NCBI RefSeq assembly: GCF_030272615.1
Contig: NC_081408.1
Location: forward strand, 64,602,614-64,666,613
DNA length: 64,000 bases
Reading direction: 5' to 3'
Origin: Cryptomeria japonica
Taxonomy: Eukaryota > Streptophyta > Pinopsida > Cupressales > Cupressaceae
Part shown: in pieces, positions 11,125 to 23,397 of the stretch
Position numbering within the stretch: the stretch's first letter is position 1
Layout: each line of letters starts with the position of its first letter
The notes under the pieces: generated by a model
Told to the model about the DNA's origin: nothing
Database searches by the model: none
What the model saw: the letters and a program-made list of their open reading frames with translations, nothing else
Position numbers and translations under genes: made by a program

Positions 11125-12402
11125 TTAGTTTGTCAGTTCCGACATTCCCACACTAGGTGCAGAAACCGGTTCCTCCTCCAACAATATTGGTTTCTTCCTC
11201 CATATTTTCTTTATGTCTCCCTGAACTTTTTCAACATCTATTTCTCCTTCCTGAGTGACCGGTATATCATCAGATATAATTTTTCTGCTTTTGCAAAATC
11301 TTGCAATGTGACCCAGTTTGTTGTAGTGATAGCAAGCAAGTCCAGGTGCTCTCCAAGGTCCATTGTACATGTTTCCGTTCTTTCTTTTGCATGTTGCAAT
11401 AGTGTGACCATGACCATAACAAATCATACAAATTTCTCTCCATCTGGTTGCTGCTTGATGACCACTGCTTCTTGACTGATGATTGAAGTCATTAAACTGG
11501 TTGTGATTCCGGTTCATAAAAGATTCAAGACTAGTTCCTTGGGTCCTCTAAGGATATCTTCTAGTGTTATCCACTACAGACCTGCATTCAAATGCTCTAT
11601 GCCCAAACTTGTTGCATGCATAACAATGACCATTGAACTTATTGAATCTAGGTACATTGTTGATAAAATAAGGAAAATTATTGTAGGCTTTGGTCCTACA
11701 TACATTGGCAATGTGTCCTTCTTTAAGACAATTAAAGAAAACAGGTTTGAATTTTTGCTTATCTTTTCCTTTGAGTGTCGGTTGCTTCTTTGATGCTTCA
11801 GCATTTGTTCTTGAGGATTCTCCTTCCTCATGTCCAGAAAAACCAAGACCATTGGTATTCTTTGCTGGTCTAAATGACTCAAGCTTTTGCTCTAGCTTGA
11901 CTATACTTTTGCCAAACTTAGCAAGTATTTCCTTTGACTCAAAGAGTTCTTTGGAAATAGCAATGTTTGTCTCCATAAGATTTGCATTTTCAGAGATGGA
12001 AATGTTCAGTTCTCCTTGCATGTCTTCTTTTTCCATTCTACTCTCATGAAGGCGAGTAGTTAGTGCACTAATCTCATGTTTCAACTTGGAGATCTCATGA
12101 TCTCTATCTTTTACCAAATCTTCAGCTTTTCTCCAGTTCTCAAGCTCTTGACTAAACCGAATAGTTAGTCCTTCCAACTCCTTTCTTAGATTGGAGTTTG
12201 AATCATTCAGCTTATTCACTTCAGCAATCATAGCTTCCATGTTAGCTTCATCTTCAGAACTACTTTCAGATAGTTCCATCAGCCTCTCTGGATGTTCTCT
12301 TCTTTTTGCTTGAGATTCCTTGTATTTGACCATAAGATCATCATAGGCTTGCTCAGACTTAGTGAGCCACTAAGTAAGTTCCCTCAAGGTGTATTCCCCC
12401 AT
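11125..12402 (-). pseudogene. gag: TRG-1 gag with coiled coil and four CCHC zinc knuckles
   Basis: A nucleocapsid-like protein. The frame starts at ATG 12402-12400 (MGEYTLRELT), has a TAG at codon 11 and another stop at 11550-11548, and otherwise stays in one frame to 11125. The first 170 residues or so are a heptad-rich coiled coil (NSNLRKELEGL, ISKLKHEISAL). Next comes NTNGLGFSGHEEGESS, a GLG-type motif seen in SIRE-like gags. Four knuckles follow: FFNCLKEGHIANVC (first Cys lost), CYACNKFGHRAFEC, CMICYGHGHTIATC and CYHYNKLGHIARFC (second Cys lost). Ordinary copia gags carry one or two knuckles. TRG-2 shows the same four-knuckle order. Its likely role is packaging element RNA; the stops make this copy doubtful. 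Confidence 0.85.
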
Positions 12403-12438
12403 ATCTCTTTCCAAGTGGTGAAACTTATAGAAAGGTTG

Positions 12439-12450
12439 GCTCTGATACCA
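12439..12450 (-). other. TRG-1 primer binding site (initiator tRNA-Met type)
   Basis: On the minus strand the sequence reads TGGTATCAGAGC, two bases inside the 5' LTR. It is the standard complement of the 3' end of plant initiator tRNA-Met and fixes both the orientation and the LTR boundary. Confidence 0.92.
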
Positions 12451-12452
12451 AT

Positions 12453-13575
12453 TGATGAATACTAAGAGGGGGGGTGAATTAGTATGCCAAAAATCTTTTC
12501 ACTAAAACACTTACACAGTCTAAAGATAAACAGGTGAAGCAGTCTGACAGTCAAACTGTTTACCACACATGCAAACAAAAATGCGAATAAAACATTCACC
12601 CACAAAAACTATACAACCATAACACAAGATATTTGACATGGAAACCCAACTGGGAAAAACCACGATGAGATGGAACTCACAAGTCACTATCTACAGAATA
12701 GAAACTAGACCGGTTAAGGTCTTACAATGTTCTTCACCAGAACAGATCCTGTTAGGAATCTCAATCTCTGTTAGGAGAAAAGTCTGATTAAAGACTACCT
12801 TGTTAGAGGATTTTACAAAGGCTTTGAGGCCTACCCGGTTAGGGGCTACAAACTTGTTAAAGATGTGAGTAATCAACAAGTGTTTGATCTATCTAATAGC
12901 ACAAACTACTTGGTTAGATCTAGTATTGCTCACAACTAATGCATTCAAGCATTACTTCAGTCTTCTCTATCTCTCTCTCAGTTACAACTCGATCTTCTAA
13001 GATAAGATTGCTCTTCCAACAAATTAACATCCACCTTAAACCCTAGCTCAACATTAACCCTTTTCGCAACAACATAAAACCCTAGACATGATGTCCTTTT
13101 AAAGGAATCTGATTTCATGTCAGTCCAATAGGATTTCTTTACAATTTCCTAGTTTCAATGAACCTAGATATACTTAGTAACATGACACAAGAATCACCGT
13201 TAATGTGTCGACACCATCAAACAATTGGTGGATTGGTAACTCATCACAAAATGCCAGTTGGTAACTCATCACAGAGTATTACCAATTCATACAAAATATT
13301 GGTTGCCGATTTGACAAAATTGAAGACTGGTAAGAATGTGTTGTGCCGCTTTTCTCCCTCATACCGCTTGTGATATGTGAACCACTTGGGGTCGACATGC
13401 CGCTTGAGATCGGGGAACACATTCTGCAAAATCGCCACTAGTCTAGAGACTAGTATACAACATACTGGTTGGAACAAATACTGGTTGAGCATAAACTCAT
13501 ACATATAAAGGGGATCTCAATACAAGTGTGTGTCCATCAATGACAATCATAGCATAAAGCACAAAAATGCCAACA
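12453..13575 (-). repeat. TRG-1 5' LTR
   Basis: 1,123 bp with TG/CA ends. It is homologous along its length to 5844-7004 but carries many scattered substitutions and lacks a 38-bp segment present there. It holds the CACGTGGAAA-like/GGGAAAAACCA module near 12636-12669 and a G-run near its left edge, features shared with all the SIRE-like LTRs in the window. Confidence 0.92.
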
Positions 13576-13580
13576 AGTGT

Positions 13581-15256
13581 ATGGTGGCTTCTAGGGTGTT
13601 TCAAGGCTGAGCCAAGATGAAGCAGGCATTGTGGGTAGGGTTTCTATTTGTATAGATATTGCTATGGTAGTAAGAAAGGATGTTGGTAATCTTGGTCCTG
13701 TTGTAGTTTTTGTTGTGGTAGATTTCCCGACCAATGAATTTGTGTTGTTTAAGGGAGCCTTTTTTCTTGTCTTGGTTGATGATTTGGGGGAATCCATTAT
13801 TTTTTACTACAAGGATCTTCCTCTTTTTGTGAAAGGAAAGTTTGGTTGCCTTAGGGTCATTTCTTGGTTTCCTAGTGTTTGGGTTTTGTTCCCTTTTGGC
13901 CTTGGTTTTGGAGAATTGCTCGATTGATTTTCCATCTATAATTTTGGGCCCATTGTCTCTACTATCTATGTTGAGGATTTTTTTGGCCTCGTGGTTGTTC
14001 CTAAAAATGACTAACCTCAGTTGGTTCAAGGTTGTGGTTTCTTTGTTAGGAGTTTTTCCAAGTTGGGTGTGTTCTTATTCTTCCATTTTTCTAGCATCTC
14101 CTCATTTTGTTTTTTGTAGCTTTGGGCCATTTTTTGTGAAGCCCTTGTTTGTTTCAATGGGGTTTTTTGAGGCTACTAGTTTTCAAGGGCTTGTTCTAGA
14201 TTTTTTTTCTTCCAAAGATTTGGTTTCATTGTGAAGGATTTCTTATTCCTAAGGTGTGGTAATGCTTAAAGGGGGTTCTTACTACCATTTATAGTTCCCA
14301 TGCCTCTATTTCTCCTATTGAGGTGCAGTGAGAGGTGATTGGTTGTGTTGTTCTTTATCATTGGCTTCTCCATTTTTTTCTCAACTTTCCTATAGATGTG
14401 GAGATGTCTTCGATTGAGGTGGAGACTTGGGTTGTAGGAGATATAAAAGATGATATAATGGGGCTCTAGTTGTCCTTCCTTTAGTATACACTCTTCTTAT
14501 CCTATAAAGTTGGATTTCAAGGGTTTTATCAGTGATGCTACTTGTGAATGGGACTTCAAGGATTTCAATAATGTAATGGAAATGCATTTTAAGTTAATGG
14601 GGGCCTCTTCAAAACCTACTGATGTTGTTTGCTTCCTTGAATATAGAATTGTAATACCAGGGCTTTTTTAGTATAATTGTTTATTTTTTTCTCTTTGTTG
14701 ATTGCTATTAGTATTTGTTTTAACTTTGGCAACATTTCTCAAGGTTATGGAAGCCTCATAAAAACCCATGGTTTTATTTTATATGAGTTGAGCTATTTGG
14801 TGGCTTCGGCCTTGTTCTCTTGCATATTATTTTTTAATATTGTTATACTTTTGGGTTGTTGCTATTGGATTGTTGTTTCTGTTTGTCTATCTATTGAAAA
14901 AAAAATTTAAGTAGGTCAAGATCCTCACAAAATCTATCTCTAAAGGGTTTTTGGACCCTTAAAAAAATGATTTACCCAAAAATATATAATATATTAAATA
15001 ATTCATATATGCTTGATATATAGTGTAGGAGCACCCAATGGCACTCGGGGGATATTATGCCTCCATGTGGCTCATTGATGTAATGTTCATGCATTTTGTC
15101 ATTTTTTTGAGTCAATAAGGTCCTATGGATGATTGGTAATGAGTTTGGAACCCAATAGGTGAGTTGGGAGAAAGATCTCCCTAATTGTGTATCGACTTTG
15201 TTGATTTGTAAAACTCATTTGTAGGACAATTTAAGCATCCTCCCACCTTTGCATCA
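13581..15256. other. Unassigned region right of TRG-1
   Basis: No recognisable gene. Two plus-strand open frames (13631-13927 and 13842-14234) give hydrophobic, Phe/Leu/Val-rich peptides without known motifs. An A-run near 14898-14906 could be the tail of an old retroposed sequence. From about 15023 (TGTAGGAGCACCC) to 15256 the sequence may be the end of the Chromo-D LTR, since a primer site follows, but I found no second copy. Confidence 0.35.
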
Positions 15257-15340
15257 AAGTGGTATCATAGAAAAGGTTTCATTTGCATAGAAAAAAGTTG
15301 GAAATTGTGAAGACAAGTGGTTGAACTTGTGAAGAGAAGA
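15257..15340 (+). mobile_element. Chromo-D 5' end: primer site and leader remnant
   Basis: TGGTATCATAG at 15260-15270 is one change from the initiator tRNA-Met primer site. It is followed by about 70 bp of leader that stops at the Copia-B LTR. The gag ATG of a gypsy element begins directly after the other end of Copia-B (48253). The simplest reading is that Copia-B inserted between the primer site and the gag of this element. Confidence 0.5.
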
Positions 15341-16777
15341 TGTTGGCATTTGCATGAATATTGCATTAATGATATGTTATGTTGTCATTGATGTCAATTG
15401 AACCAGTAATGGTATTTATGATATTGTTGATATTGTTGTTGTTATTGATATTGTCTTGTAATCGGTAGGAAGAGCTTTGAGGAAGATGTTGTAAACCGGT
15501 ATGTACTTTTGTGAGTTGAACTGGTAAATGGGTGTATAAGATTAAACCCTTTCTATGTAATGTAACTGGTAAACCCTACCAATTGTTTTTGTTAAACCCT
15601 TATCGATCAAGTTTGTTGGTTTAAGATCTAATGATGAGAGGTCATGATAGTGACATGTGTGATCATTGTATGAGGATAAGTTCAAATTATGTTGGTGCAT
15701 TTGTTTGATTCTATAGGGAATGAGAAAAGTGGATTGCATCTAATTCATAGTGTGTGATGAGTTACAAAGTCTGATGAAGCGGTGATCATGGAGCAGTTCG
15801 AATTTTCTTAAAGAATGTGTATAGATTGCTATATAAATCCAACGGTCATACTTGAATCGATTTTTTCGTAAGCTCTATGAGATAATTATGTTTTTGTTGT
15901 GTTACCAACCTAATTGATTTGTATTTAAGTTCGATGAAGTTGTTTGTAAAGTGGTTGGCAAAGTGTTGGCAAAAATCAGTTGAGTGTGTGGTTGCCTAAC
16001 CAGAGAATGCATCTGCAGTTTGAGTAAAGGCAGACTGAAGCTTAAAAGGATCTAATCAAGCAAATGTAGTGCTATTCAGACAGATCAAGAAAACCTATTG
16101 TTTTCTAACAATTACAACAAAATTGAAATCCCTTAACTAGGTAAGCTCTAACAAGCTTGGTTACTTCTTAAATTCTATAGAAAGGTGATCCATTAGATTG
16201 GATTATCAAAATCCTCTATCGAGGTTACTTCTAGCAAGGTATTTACTTTTCATCAAGGCATTTTGTAAATCCCTTAACCGAGTGATTCCTAACAGGATCA
16301 GTTCTTAGCAGGACTTATTGTAAAATCTTTAATAGGCTTGGCTCCTAATAGGGCAAACTTTAGAAGAGTTCAAATAGCTATCTTGTGAGTCTCATCTCAC
16401 TTTGGTTTTTACCTATTTGGGTTTTCCACGTATAAACATTTGTGTCATGTGGTGAATGTTTTTGTGGTTATGATCTTATTTGTTGATTTGATTAACTTCT
16501 GATAAGGCATGATAACTAGAAGCATTGAGAGATGAAGTATGTTTATATATGATTAAGAATTTTGTTGTTTACAAGATTGAAGTTGTTTACTATTAAGTTG
16601 TTATAATAGTTAACTGGTTGATGTTGATTACTCTTTTGAGTATTGATCTTGATAGTGAAAGTTTACTTTATGTGATTGAATTTGAGATTGGGAAGTTTGT
16701 ATCAATTTTTTAGTTTACTGATTCACCCCCACCCTCTTAGGAATATACCAGATACTTATTCTTTCATCATACCATTA
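15341..16777 (+). repeat. Copia-B 5' LTR
   Basis: 1,437 bp, from TGTTGGCATTTGC to a CATACCATTA end in which the usual CA has decayed. It is homologous along its length to 46810-48248 with several per cent divergence. A TATAAAT lies at 15832-15838. The conserved TTTGGGTTTTCCACGT module is near 16416-16431. Confidence 0.85.
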
Positions 16778-16779
16778 AT

Positions 16780-16791
16780 TGGTATCAGAGT
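16780..16791 (+). other. Copia-B primer binding site
   Basis: TGGTATCAGAGT lies two bases after the 5' LTR. It matches the initiator tRNA-Met primer site except for the last base. Confidence 0.85.
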
Positions 16792-16849
16792 GTCTCAGGT
16801 CCTCTTAAATCTGAAAGCTTAATGGCTTGAGGAAAATATATTGTAGATC

Positions 16850-17690
16850 ATGATGAAGAAAGAAGGTCCAAAGTTCAACAAAGATAACTATAGGATATGG
16901 AGTGAAATAATGAATATTTACATTAAGAGTCTAGGAAGTCAGTATTGGGATCATGTAGAAACTCTGTATGTTACACCTACTAAACTCTAACTGATGATCA
17001 TAAGAAATAACAACAAGAAAATCATCAAGAATTGGAGGCTATTATCAGTTCCCTGTCTGATGTTGAATATGTAGATGTTCATGGTCTTGAAACTGCATAT
17101 GAAGTATAGAAAAAACTTGAAGATATTTATAGTGGTGATGAACATGTTAAGATTGCTAAAGAGGAGAGCCTAAGAGGAAAGTTTGATGACATGAGGATGT
17201 TTGAAGGTGATAATATCTAGCAGTATGGTCAAAGGATAAAAGAGATAGTTGGTGAAATAAAGAGTGCAGGAGGGAAAGTGGAAGATGTCACAGTGATCAG
17301 TAAGGTACCGAGAACCCTGCTACCGGTCTATGCTATCTGAGTTGCAACTATTCAGGAGTTGAATTCCACTAACAAAACTAACATAACTCTTGACTCTATC
17401 ATTGAAAAACTTACTACTTTTGAATTAAATGGCTATGATGGTACTGCAGAAATTAGAATCTGCATTCAAAGCTTCTATCTTTAACCCATCTATGAGAAAA
17501 AGTAGAGATACTTGTATGGTTATGAATCTAGATCCACTAGAGATGCTGATGATGAAGATAACGTAGTAGAAATTGAAGCATTGTTGGCAAAGCGACTACC
17601 TAGAGGCACTCAGAAATACAAAGGTAAACTACCTTAAAAATGTTTTGCATGCAACAAGATTGGTCATATAGTAGCTAACTCGCCTAATGG
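16850..17690 (+). pseudogene. gag: Copia-B gag remnant
   Basis: From ATG 16850 the product reads MMKKEGPKFNKDNYRIWSEI, the N-terminal W-containing signature of UBN2-type copia gag. A frameshift near 17000 is followed by recognisable LEDIYSGDEHVKIAKEESLRGKFDDMRMFEGD and KRLPRGTQKYKG. The single zinc knuckle near 17640-17685 reads CFACNKIGHIVANS, with the last Cys lost. At least five stops. Parallel domain order to the intact Copia-E gag (50059-50949) supports the call. Confidence 0.75.
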
Positions 17691-19365
17691 TGAAAATGAA
17701 TACAAGAGAGACAAATTCAAGAAGTATAAGGCCAAATGCAAGAGAGCTTGTCTTATAGCAGTTGACAGTGGTATTAACGATGAAGAATTTGATGATGATG
17801 CTAATGAAGATATTGCATTTGTAGCTATTAAGGAAGAGATATCAAATCAGAAGGCACTAGTGTCCAGGATGGATAACTTTGATGATTGGATCATTGATGG
17901 TGGTTTTTCACATCACATGACCAGTGATCTGAGCAATGAATCACCCTGTATTGTTAAAGGTAAGCGAGTTATTTGTCTTAATGGGAAGAGCAGTGCTGAC
18001 GATGTCTATTGGGTTGAAGGCCTAAAGCACAATCTTCTGAGTGTAGCACAACTTAATGATAGAGGATACCCACTGAAGTTTAGAAATGGTATGTGCAAAA
18101 TCTTTGACAAAAAAGGTGAATTGATTGCAACCGGGAAACAAACTAGAGGTAATCTATTTCATCTTAATCCTAAATTTAGCAACTATTTGATTGCAAAGAT
18201 AGATGATAGCTGGCTTTGGCATAGGAGATTTTGTCATATAAAATTTGATAAATTTGTTAAAGTGAGCAAGTCCAAGACAATAAGGGGTCTACCTCAGCTA
18301 GACAAACCAGTTAATGCTCTTTGTAAAGAATGTCAGTTAGGAAAGATGACTTCTTCAACTTTCAAGAGAAGGTCCTTCTCAAGAGAGAACTTGTTAGATT
18401 TGGTTCATACAAATCTATGTGGACCAATAAGATCAAGAAGCATTTAAGGTGATAGATATTTCATAATCTTCATTGATGATTGTTCAAGGATGATGTGGGT
18501 CACATTCTTGAAGGATAAGAATGAATATTTTGGTAAGTTCAAGGCATTTAGGGCCTCAGCTGAGAAAGAGAGTGGCAAAAAGATAAAATATCTAAGAACA
18601 GATCAAGGCAGTGAATTTGCTTCTGAGGAATTCACTAAGTACTGTGATGAGAATGATATCAAGCGGCAGTTTTCTTTACCAAGGACACCATAGCAGAATG
18701 GTATAGCAGAGTGGAACAACTAGTCAGTGGTTGAAGATTCTAGAACAATGTTGATACAAGGAGGTGTAGCAAAAACATTTTGGAAAGAAGCTATAAGTAA
18801 AGTTGTCTACACAATGAACCAAATTCTGGTGAAAAGAGGTAAGGACAAGACCCCTTATGAATATTGGTATGGGAGATCACCTGATATTACATATTTTAAG
18901 ATATTTGGTAGCAAATGTTTTATTAAAAGAGGTGATTACATAAGCAAGTTTGAAGCTAAGACTGATGAAGGCATATTTCTTGGCTATTCCACCAAGAGTA
19001 AGGCCTACAAATGTTTCAACAACTAGACACAGAGAATTGTTGAGAGTGTTGATGTTCATGTCGATGAATGTCCTAAAATCTCAGAAGGAACAAGTTCAAA
19101 GAAAAAGGATGAAGATCCTTGCATTTTTCTTTTGGAACATGAAACTATTAAATCAAAACTAGTAAAGCAAATTCTAATGTACTTGTTCAATCAGAACAAA
19201 TAAATTCAGAAGAAGATGATAATGAAGAAGTTGAACCTAAAGAGAATGATCATTTTATTCATAGGTATGTGAGACTGAACCACAGTCTTGAGTAGATTAT
19301 TGGGGATAAGGATGTTGGAGAAATAAATAGAAGGAGGATACAAGAGAACTCTTGCATGATCTCCA
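17691..19365 (+). pseudogene. pol: Copia-B protease and integrase remnant
   Basis: Protease: FDDWIIDGGFSHHMTSD near 17878, with the catalytic DSG altered to DGG. GAG-pre/zinc region: WLWHRRFCHIKFDKF...CKECQLGK (18211-18345). Integrase core: GDRYFIIFIDDCSRMMWVTFLKDK, YLRTDQGSEF, QNGIAEWNN (the usual VE becomes AE) over 18448-18720, then KTPYEYWYGRSP and KCFIKRGDYISKF. Stops interrupt at 18445, 18691, 18721 and 19024. Open parts are 17860-18447, 18490-18693 and 18727-19026. Confidence 0.8.
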
Positions 19366-19660
19366 CCATTGAACCTAAAAGTGCTAAGGAGGCATTTGGT
19401 GATGATTATTGGGTTAAAGCTATGAAGGAGGAATTGAATCAAATTAAGATGAACAACACTTGGACCCTGGTACTCTAACCAGTAAATAAGAATATTATAG
19501 GTACTAAATGGGTATTCAGAAATGAGTTAAATGAAGATGGTGTTGTAGTTTTCAACAAGGCAAGATTAGTCTACAAGGGTTATGCTCAAGAAGGAGAACA
19601 TTATGAAAAAAAAATTGCACCAGTAGAAAGACTGGAAGGTGTCATAAGTTTACTTGCATT
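19366..19660 (+). pseudogene. pol: Copia-B reverse transcriptase, 5' part
   Basis: The N-terminal RT reads SAKEAFGDDYWVKAMKEELNQIK, GTKWVFRNELNEDG and ARLVYKGYAQEGEHYEKK. It ends with VERLEGVISLLAF exactly at the Copia-C insertion. The reading frame resumes at 26685 (AAHKKFKVY), and the shared GCATT is the target duplication. One stop near 19478. Confidence 0.85.
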
Positions 19661-21205
19661 TGATAGTTCTGATACTTAATTTAAGTACAAATGCCAATAG
19701 CTAACAAGATGAGAGGGGGGGGGGGGTGAATCATACAAACTTAATCTTCCATAAAAACAACAGATTCAACCTCGGTAACTTATGCTTCAGCAATATAACC
19801 AAAACTACTAAACATGCAAACTCATAAGCATATAATCATCATAACACTCATAACACCAGATTTAACGTGGAAACCCAAATAGGGAAAAACCATTGTGGGA
19901 TTTCAGACCCACTAAGAAATATACTCTTCTAGAGTATGCTTAGTTAAAAGAAAATCCTGTTAAATATTACAAACACATTTCTAGATGTGACCCGATTAAG
20001 GGATTTCCCTCAAATCTGTTAGGATCTTCACTTTGTTAGAAGTGACCTTGTCAAAGGATTTTAAATAGTCATTTAGAATGTCACCTTACTAGAGGGTTTA
20101 CATATAATACTGTGAAGTCCACTCGGTTAAGAGATTTTTTGTTACTTACAAAATAATAGAAATACAAATCTATTTGCAACTTCACATCTAAAATGCTAAA
20201 GAAGATTCTTATTTGCTCAAAACAATCTAGTCATAACACTTATCTTGTCCCTCTGCTGGGCTCTCTACTCTATTATTCAAACAGGTCTTCAAGCTTTTGT
20301 GCTTGATAATCACTATGTATCATCCCTATGCATACACTTGCCCGCATTCATTTTTTATCAACAATTCCTCATTTATAAACAATTGCTAACTGCTTAATCT
20401 CCTTGATCACATTTCCCATGATCAATCTTAGCCATTAGATCTTCAAACTTGACTAGGTTCAATGTATCCTTTCAATCTGAAAATGTTTTACCTTACCTCG
20501 GGACTTGCATTCCTTTCTTGGAACTTGCACAAGGTTATTGCGGTTTAAATTGTGCTATAGATCTTTCTATCGATTTTCCTTTGCCATAGAACCTTAACAA
20601 ACTCCATGCATGCAATACTAATCATTTATATATCTCCTACTAATCATTGTCCTTCATTAAATAATGCTTTTATCCATCCCATGCACACTGTCATAACTCG
20701 GTTGCAACTCGTTAAATACTAAACTTTACTCGATAGACATTTCACCTTCATTAACCGATATCGATAACCTTAGGGTTTACCAACTAGGTTCCTTAGGGTT
20801 TACCGACTAGGTTCTTTGCTCGATGACATAGTATAGTATTAACCTTACAATCAACAACATATGTAGAATATCAAAACAATCTAAACATCATGATCTCATA
20901 ATTGTCTAACTCGGTAATAGTTGCCCATTGAATAACTTATTTCTCCCCTTATTCATCACATTCTTTCTCTGTCCTTTACCGACATCTTAATTCTCTTCAA
21001 ATCAATCTTCTCAAGATATGGCAACATCATACTGAATCAGATAATCAATCTCTTGACATCAATGACAAAGTAATGTTATAAAGATAGTTATCATCCTTCT
21101 TCAGTTATATCAATAATCTTCAACAAACTTCTCAATATCCTTACTAAATATCAACAATATCCTGATATTGAAATGCCAACAATCTTTCTTACTGTAATGC
21201 CAACA
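19661..21205 (-). repeat. Copia-C 3' LTR
   Basis: 1,545 bp, TGATAGTTCT...TGCCAACA on the plus strand, with a long G-run near 19718. Homologous to 25141-26684. The conserved ACGTGGAAACCC/GGGAAAAACCA module is at 19865-19899. Confidence 0.9.
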
Positions 21206-21708
21206 ATCTCCCCCTTCGGCATTGATGGAAAAACCAATAATTAAATGGTAATACCAACAAGATATTCAAATTGATTCGGATTCAGATTGTTGTTAGACTT
21301 CTTCTGTTATCCTTGCGTTGTTAAAATCTTCTAAAGTCTTCTTCCTTTTCATTAGGCTACTGAGTTGTTGTCTTGCATTTAGTCTTCTTCATTTTTGCAA
21401 TCTTCTCCCCTTGTCATTAGTCTTCTATTATTCATCATTCATTCAACCATTTAGTCTTCAAACCAAACCATTTATAGTCTTCTCCCCCTTTGACAACAAT
21501 GCCAAAAAGTAAAAGAACTAAATCATGATTTCTTCCTCTGTGAAGTGATTTGTCTTGTTGTGTAACATCTCAGTCTCAGTCAGATCAACTTGTCTCTATT
21601 CACTTTTTCTTGCACAACTTTAGGTGACCTCCTAAAGTGCGTAAATTAGCATCAATCCACACATAATATTCTATAGGTACACCAAATTGTTGCTTTCACC
21701 GAACTCTG
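21206..21708 (-). other. Copia-C 3' UTR with two polypurine tracts
   Basis: On the minus strand a purine tract GAAGGGGGAGA abuts the LTR (21217-21207). A second AAAGGGGGAGA, preceded by GGCATTGTTGTC, lies at 21491-21481. No coding signal between the RNase H stop (21709) and the LTR. Confidence 0.8.
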
Positions 21709-23397
21709 TCAATGAGTAGAAGATAGGGGTAGGACCCCTAACTTGCTTCTGAGATACTCAAAAGTGTCCCTTGGCAACGGCTTTGTGAAGATATCTACTA
21801 ATTGCTCCTTTGAACTGATATATTCTAGTACAACTTTCTTCTCTTGAACTTCTTCTCTAAGATAATGATACTTTATAGATATATGCTTTGTCTTAGAGTG
21901 CATCACTGGATTCTTTGAAATGTTAATGGCACTAGTATTATCACAGAATATAGTTATTGGCTCGGTAACTTTCTCATCTATACCTTCCAATAGTTGTTTG
22001 ATCCATGCTATATTGGTACAATTCAATGCTGCAACAACATATTCAGCTTCTGCTATTGACTGTGAGATACATCCTTGTTTCTTGCTAAGCCAACTCACTA
22101 GTTTTTCTCCTAAAAAGAAAGCTCCACCACTTGTGCTTTTCCTGTCATCAATGTTGCCTGCCCAATCAACATCAGTATAAAATTTTAACTCAAAACCATT
22201 TCTCTTTTCATATACTAAGCCATAATCTTCAGTGCCTCTTAGGTATCTGAAAATTCTCTTGATTGCTATCATATGTGTTTCCTTGGGATCTGCAGAGAAT
22301 CTTGCTACAATACCTACTGCATGTGCTATATCAGGACTATTATGCACAACACATTGCAATTTTCCAATCATAGATTGGTAAAGTGGCTCATCAACAGATG
22401 CAGATTCATCATTCTTTGATAATTTACAGCTAGTAGTCATAGGAGTACTTACTGGTTTAGAATCCTCCATTCCAAATTTCTTCAAGATTTCCTTTATGTA
22501 CTTGGATTGAGTAATGAAAATCTCATCTTTAAATTGTAGTATTTGTAAACCTATAAAATATTTTATCTCACCAATTAGTGACATCTGAAATTCTTTGCAC
22601 ATTTCATTTCCAAAGTTCTTGCATAAGGAGTCATTTCCACAAAATATGATATCATCAACAAATATGCCTGAGATCAGTATTCCATTGTCCTCATCTTTCT
22701 TCATGTACATATTGTTGTTTTCACTTGTCCTTATAAAACCAATCTTGATTAAATAAGAGTGCAGTCTTTCATACAATGCTCTAGGTGCTTGTTTCAGACC
22801 ATATAAAGCTTTGTTTAGTTTGCATACCTGATCTTTAATCTTGTCTTCAACAAATCCTTCAGGTTGTTCAATATAAACTTCTTCTTCTAGTATACCATTC
22901 AAAAATGCAGATTTAACATCCATTTGATAAATGTTGCAATTTTTGAAAGTAGCATATGCCAACAATGTTCTTACTCCCTCAAGTCTAGCCATAGGTGCAA
23001 AAGTCTCACCATAATCTATTCCTTCTTCTTGAGGATAACCTTTGCAAACTAGTCTTGCTTTGTTGTGAATGACTTCACCTTTCTCATTTAGCTTGTTTAT
23101 GAAAATCCACTTAATACTGTTTACATTTTTGTCCTTCGGTCTTGGGATCAGTGTCCATGTATCATTCTTCTTAATTTGATTAGTCTCTTGTGTCATAGAA
23201 TTTACCCAATCTTCACTGTTAAATGCCTCTTTCACTATTCTTGGTTCAAATTCAGATATCAAACATGTGTTCTGTCTCAGTTTGTTCCTTGTCATCACTG
23301 GATCATCCTTATCTCCTATAATTTGACTTGATGCATGATGTCTTCTGACATACTTGGCTAATATAGGCTCGGTATGTTCTATATGATTCTTCATCAC
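21709..23397 (-). CDS. pol: Copia-C reverse transcriptase-RNase H (open, 562 codons)
   Basis: The longest unbroken copia pol segment in the window. RT motifs in order: [94 protein letters not shown], and the catalytic [13 protein letters not shown] near residue 250. Connection: [15 protein letters not shown] and [15 protein letters not shown]. RNase [54 protein letters not shown], ending [21 protein letters not shown]. It lacks the rest of the polyprotein: a frameshift near 23395 separates it from upstream sequence, so no functional product is expected. Confidence 0.85.
   Translation of the reverse strand: MMKNHIEHTEPILAKYVRRHHASSQIIGDKDDPVMTRNKLRQNTCLISEFEPRIVKEAFNSEDWVNSMTQETNQIKKNDTWTLIPRPKDKNVNSIKWIFINKLNEKGEVIHNKARLVCKGYPQEEGIDYGETFAPMARLEGVRTLLAYATFKNCNIYQMDVKSAFLNGILEEEVYIEQPEGFVEDKIKDQVCKLNKALYGLKQAPRALYERLHSYLIKIGFIRTSENNNMYMKKDEDNGILISGIFVDDIIFCGNDSLCKNFGNEMCKEFQMSLIGEIKYFIGLQILQFKDEIFITQSKYIKEILKKFGMEDSKPVSTPMTTSCKLSKNDESASVDEPLYQSMIGKLQCVVHNSPDIAHAVGIVARFSADPKETHMIAIKRIFRYLRGTEDYGLVYEKRNGFELKFYTDVDWAGNIDDRKSTSGGAFFLGEKLVSWLSKKQGCISQSIAEAEYVVAALNCTNIAWIKQLLEGIDEKVTEPITIFCDNTSAINISKNPVMHSKTKHISIKYHYLREEVQEKKVVLEYISSKEQLVDIFTKPLPRDTFEYLRSKLGVLPLSSTH

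Larger units (their letters stand above)
5844..13575 (-). mobile_element. TRG-1: complete non-autonomous LTR retrotransposon (gag + ORF2, no pol)
   Basis: The two LTRs (5844-7004 and 12453-13575) begin TGATGAATAC and end GCCAACA on the plus strand. They are flanked by a perfect 5-bp target duplication, AGTGT (5839-5843 and 13576-13580). The element reads on the minus strand. A primer site complementary to initiator tRNA-Met lies next to the right LTR, and a polypurine tract lies next to the left LTR. The roughly 5.4-kb interior encodes a zinc-knuckle gag and a long second ORF. I find no protease, integrase, RT or RNase H motif on either strand. This is the architecture called TR-GAG in plants. 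It must rely on enzymes from another element, and the SIRE-like Copia elements here share its primer site and LTR motifs. Boundaries are seen; dependence is inferred. Confidence 0.9.

Noticed and set aside
13631-14234. Possible host gene or LINE fragment
   Set aside because: Hydrophobic peptides without motifs, no splice structure or RT; the A-run at 14898 alone is not enough.
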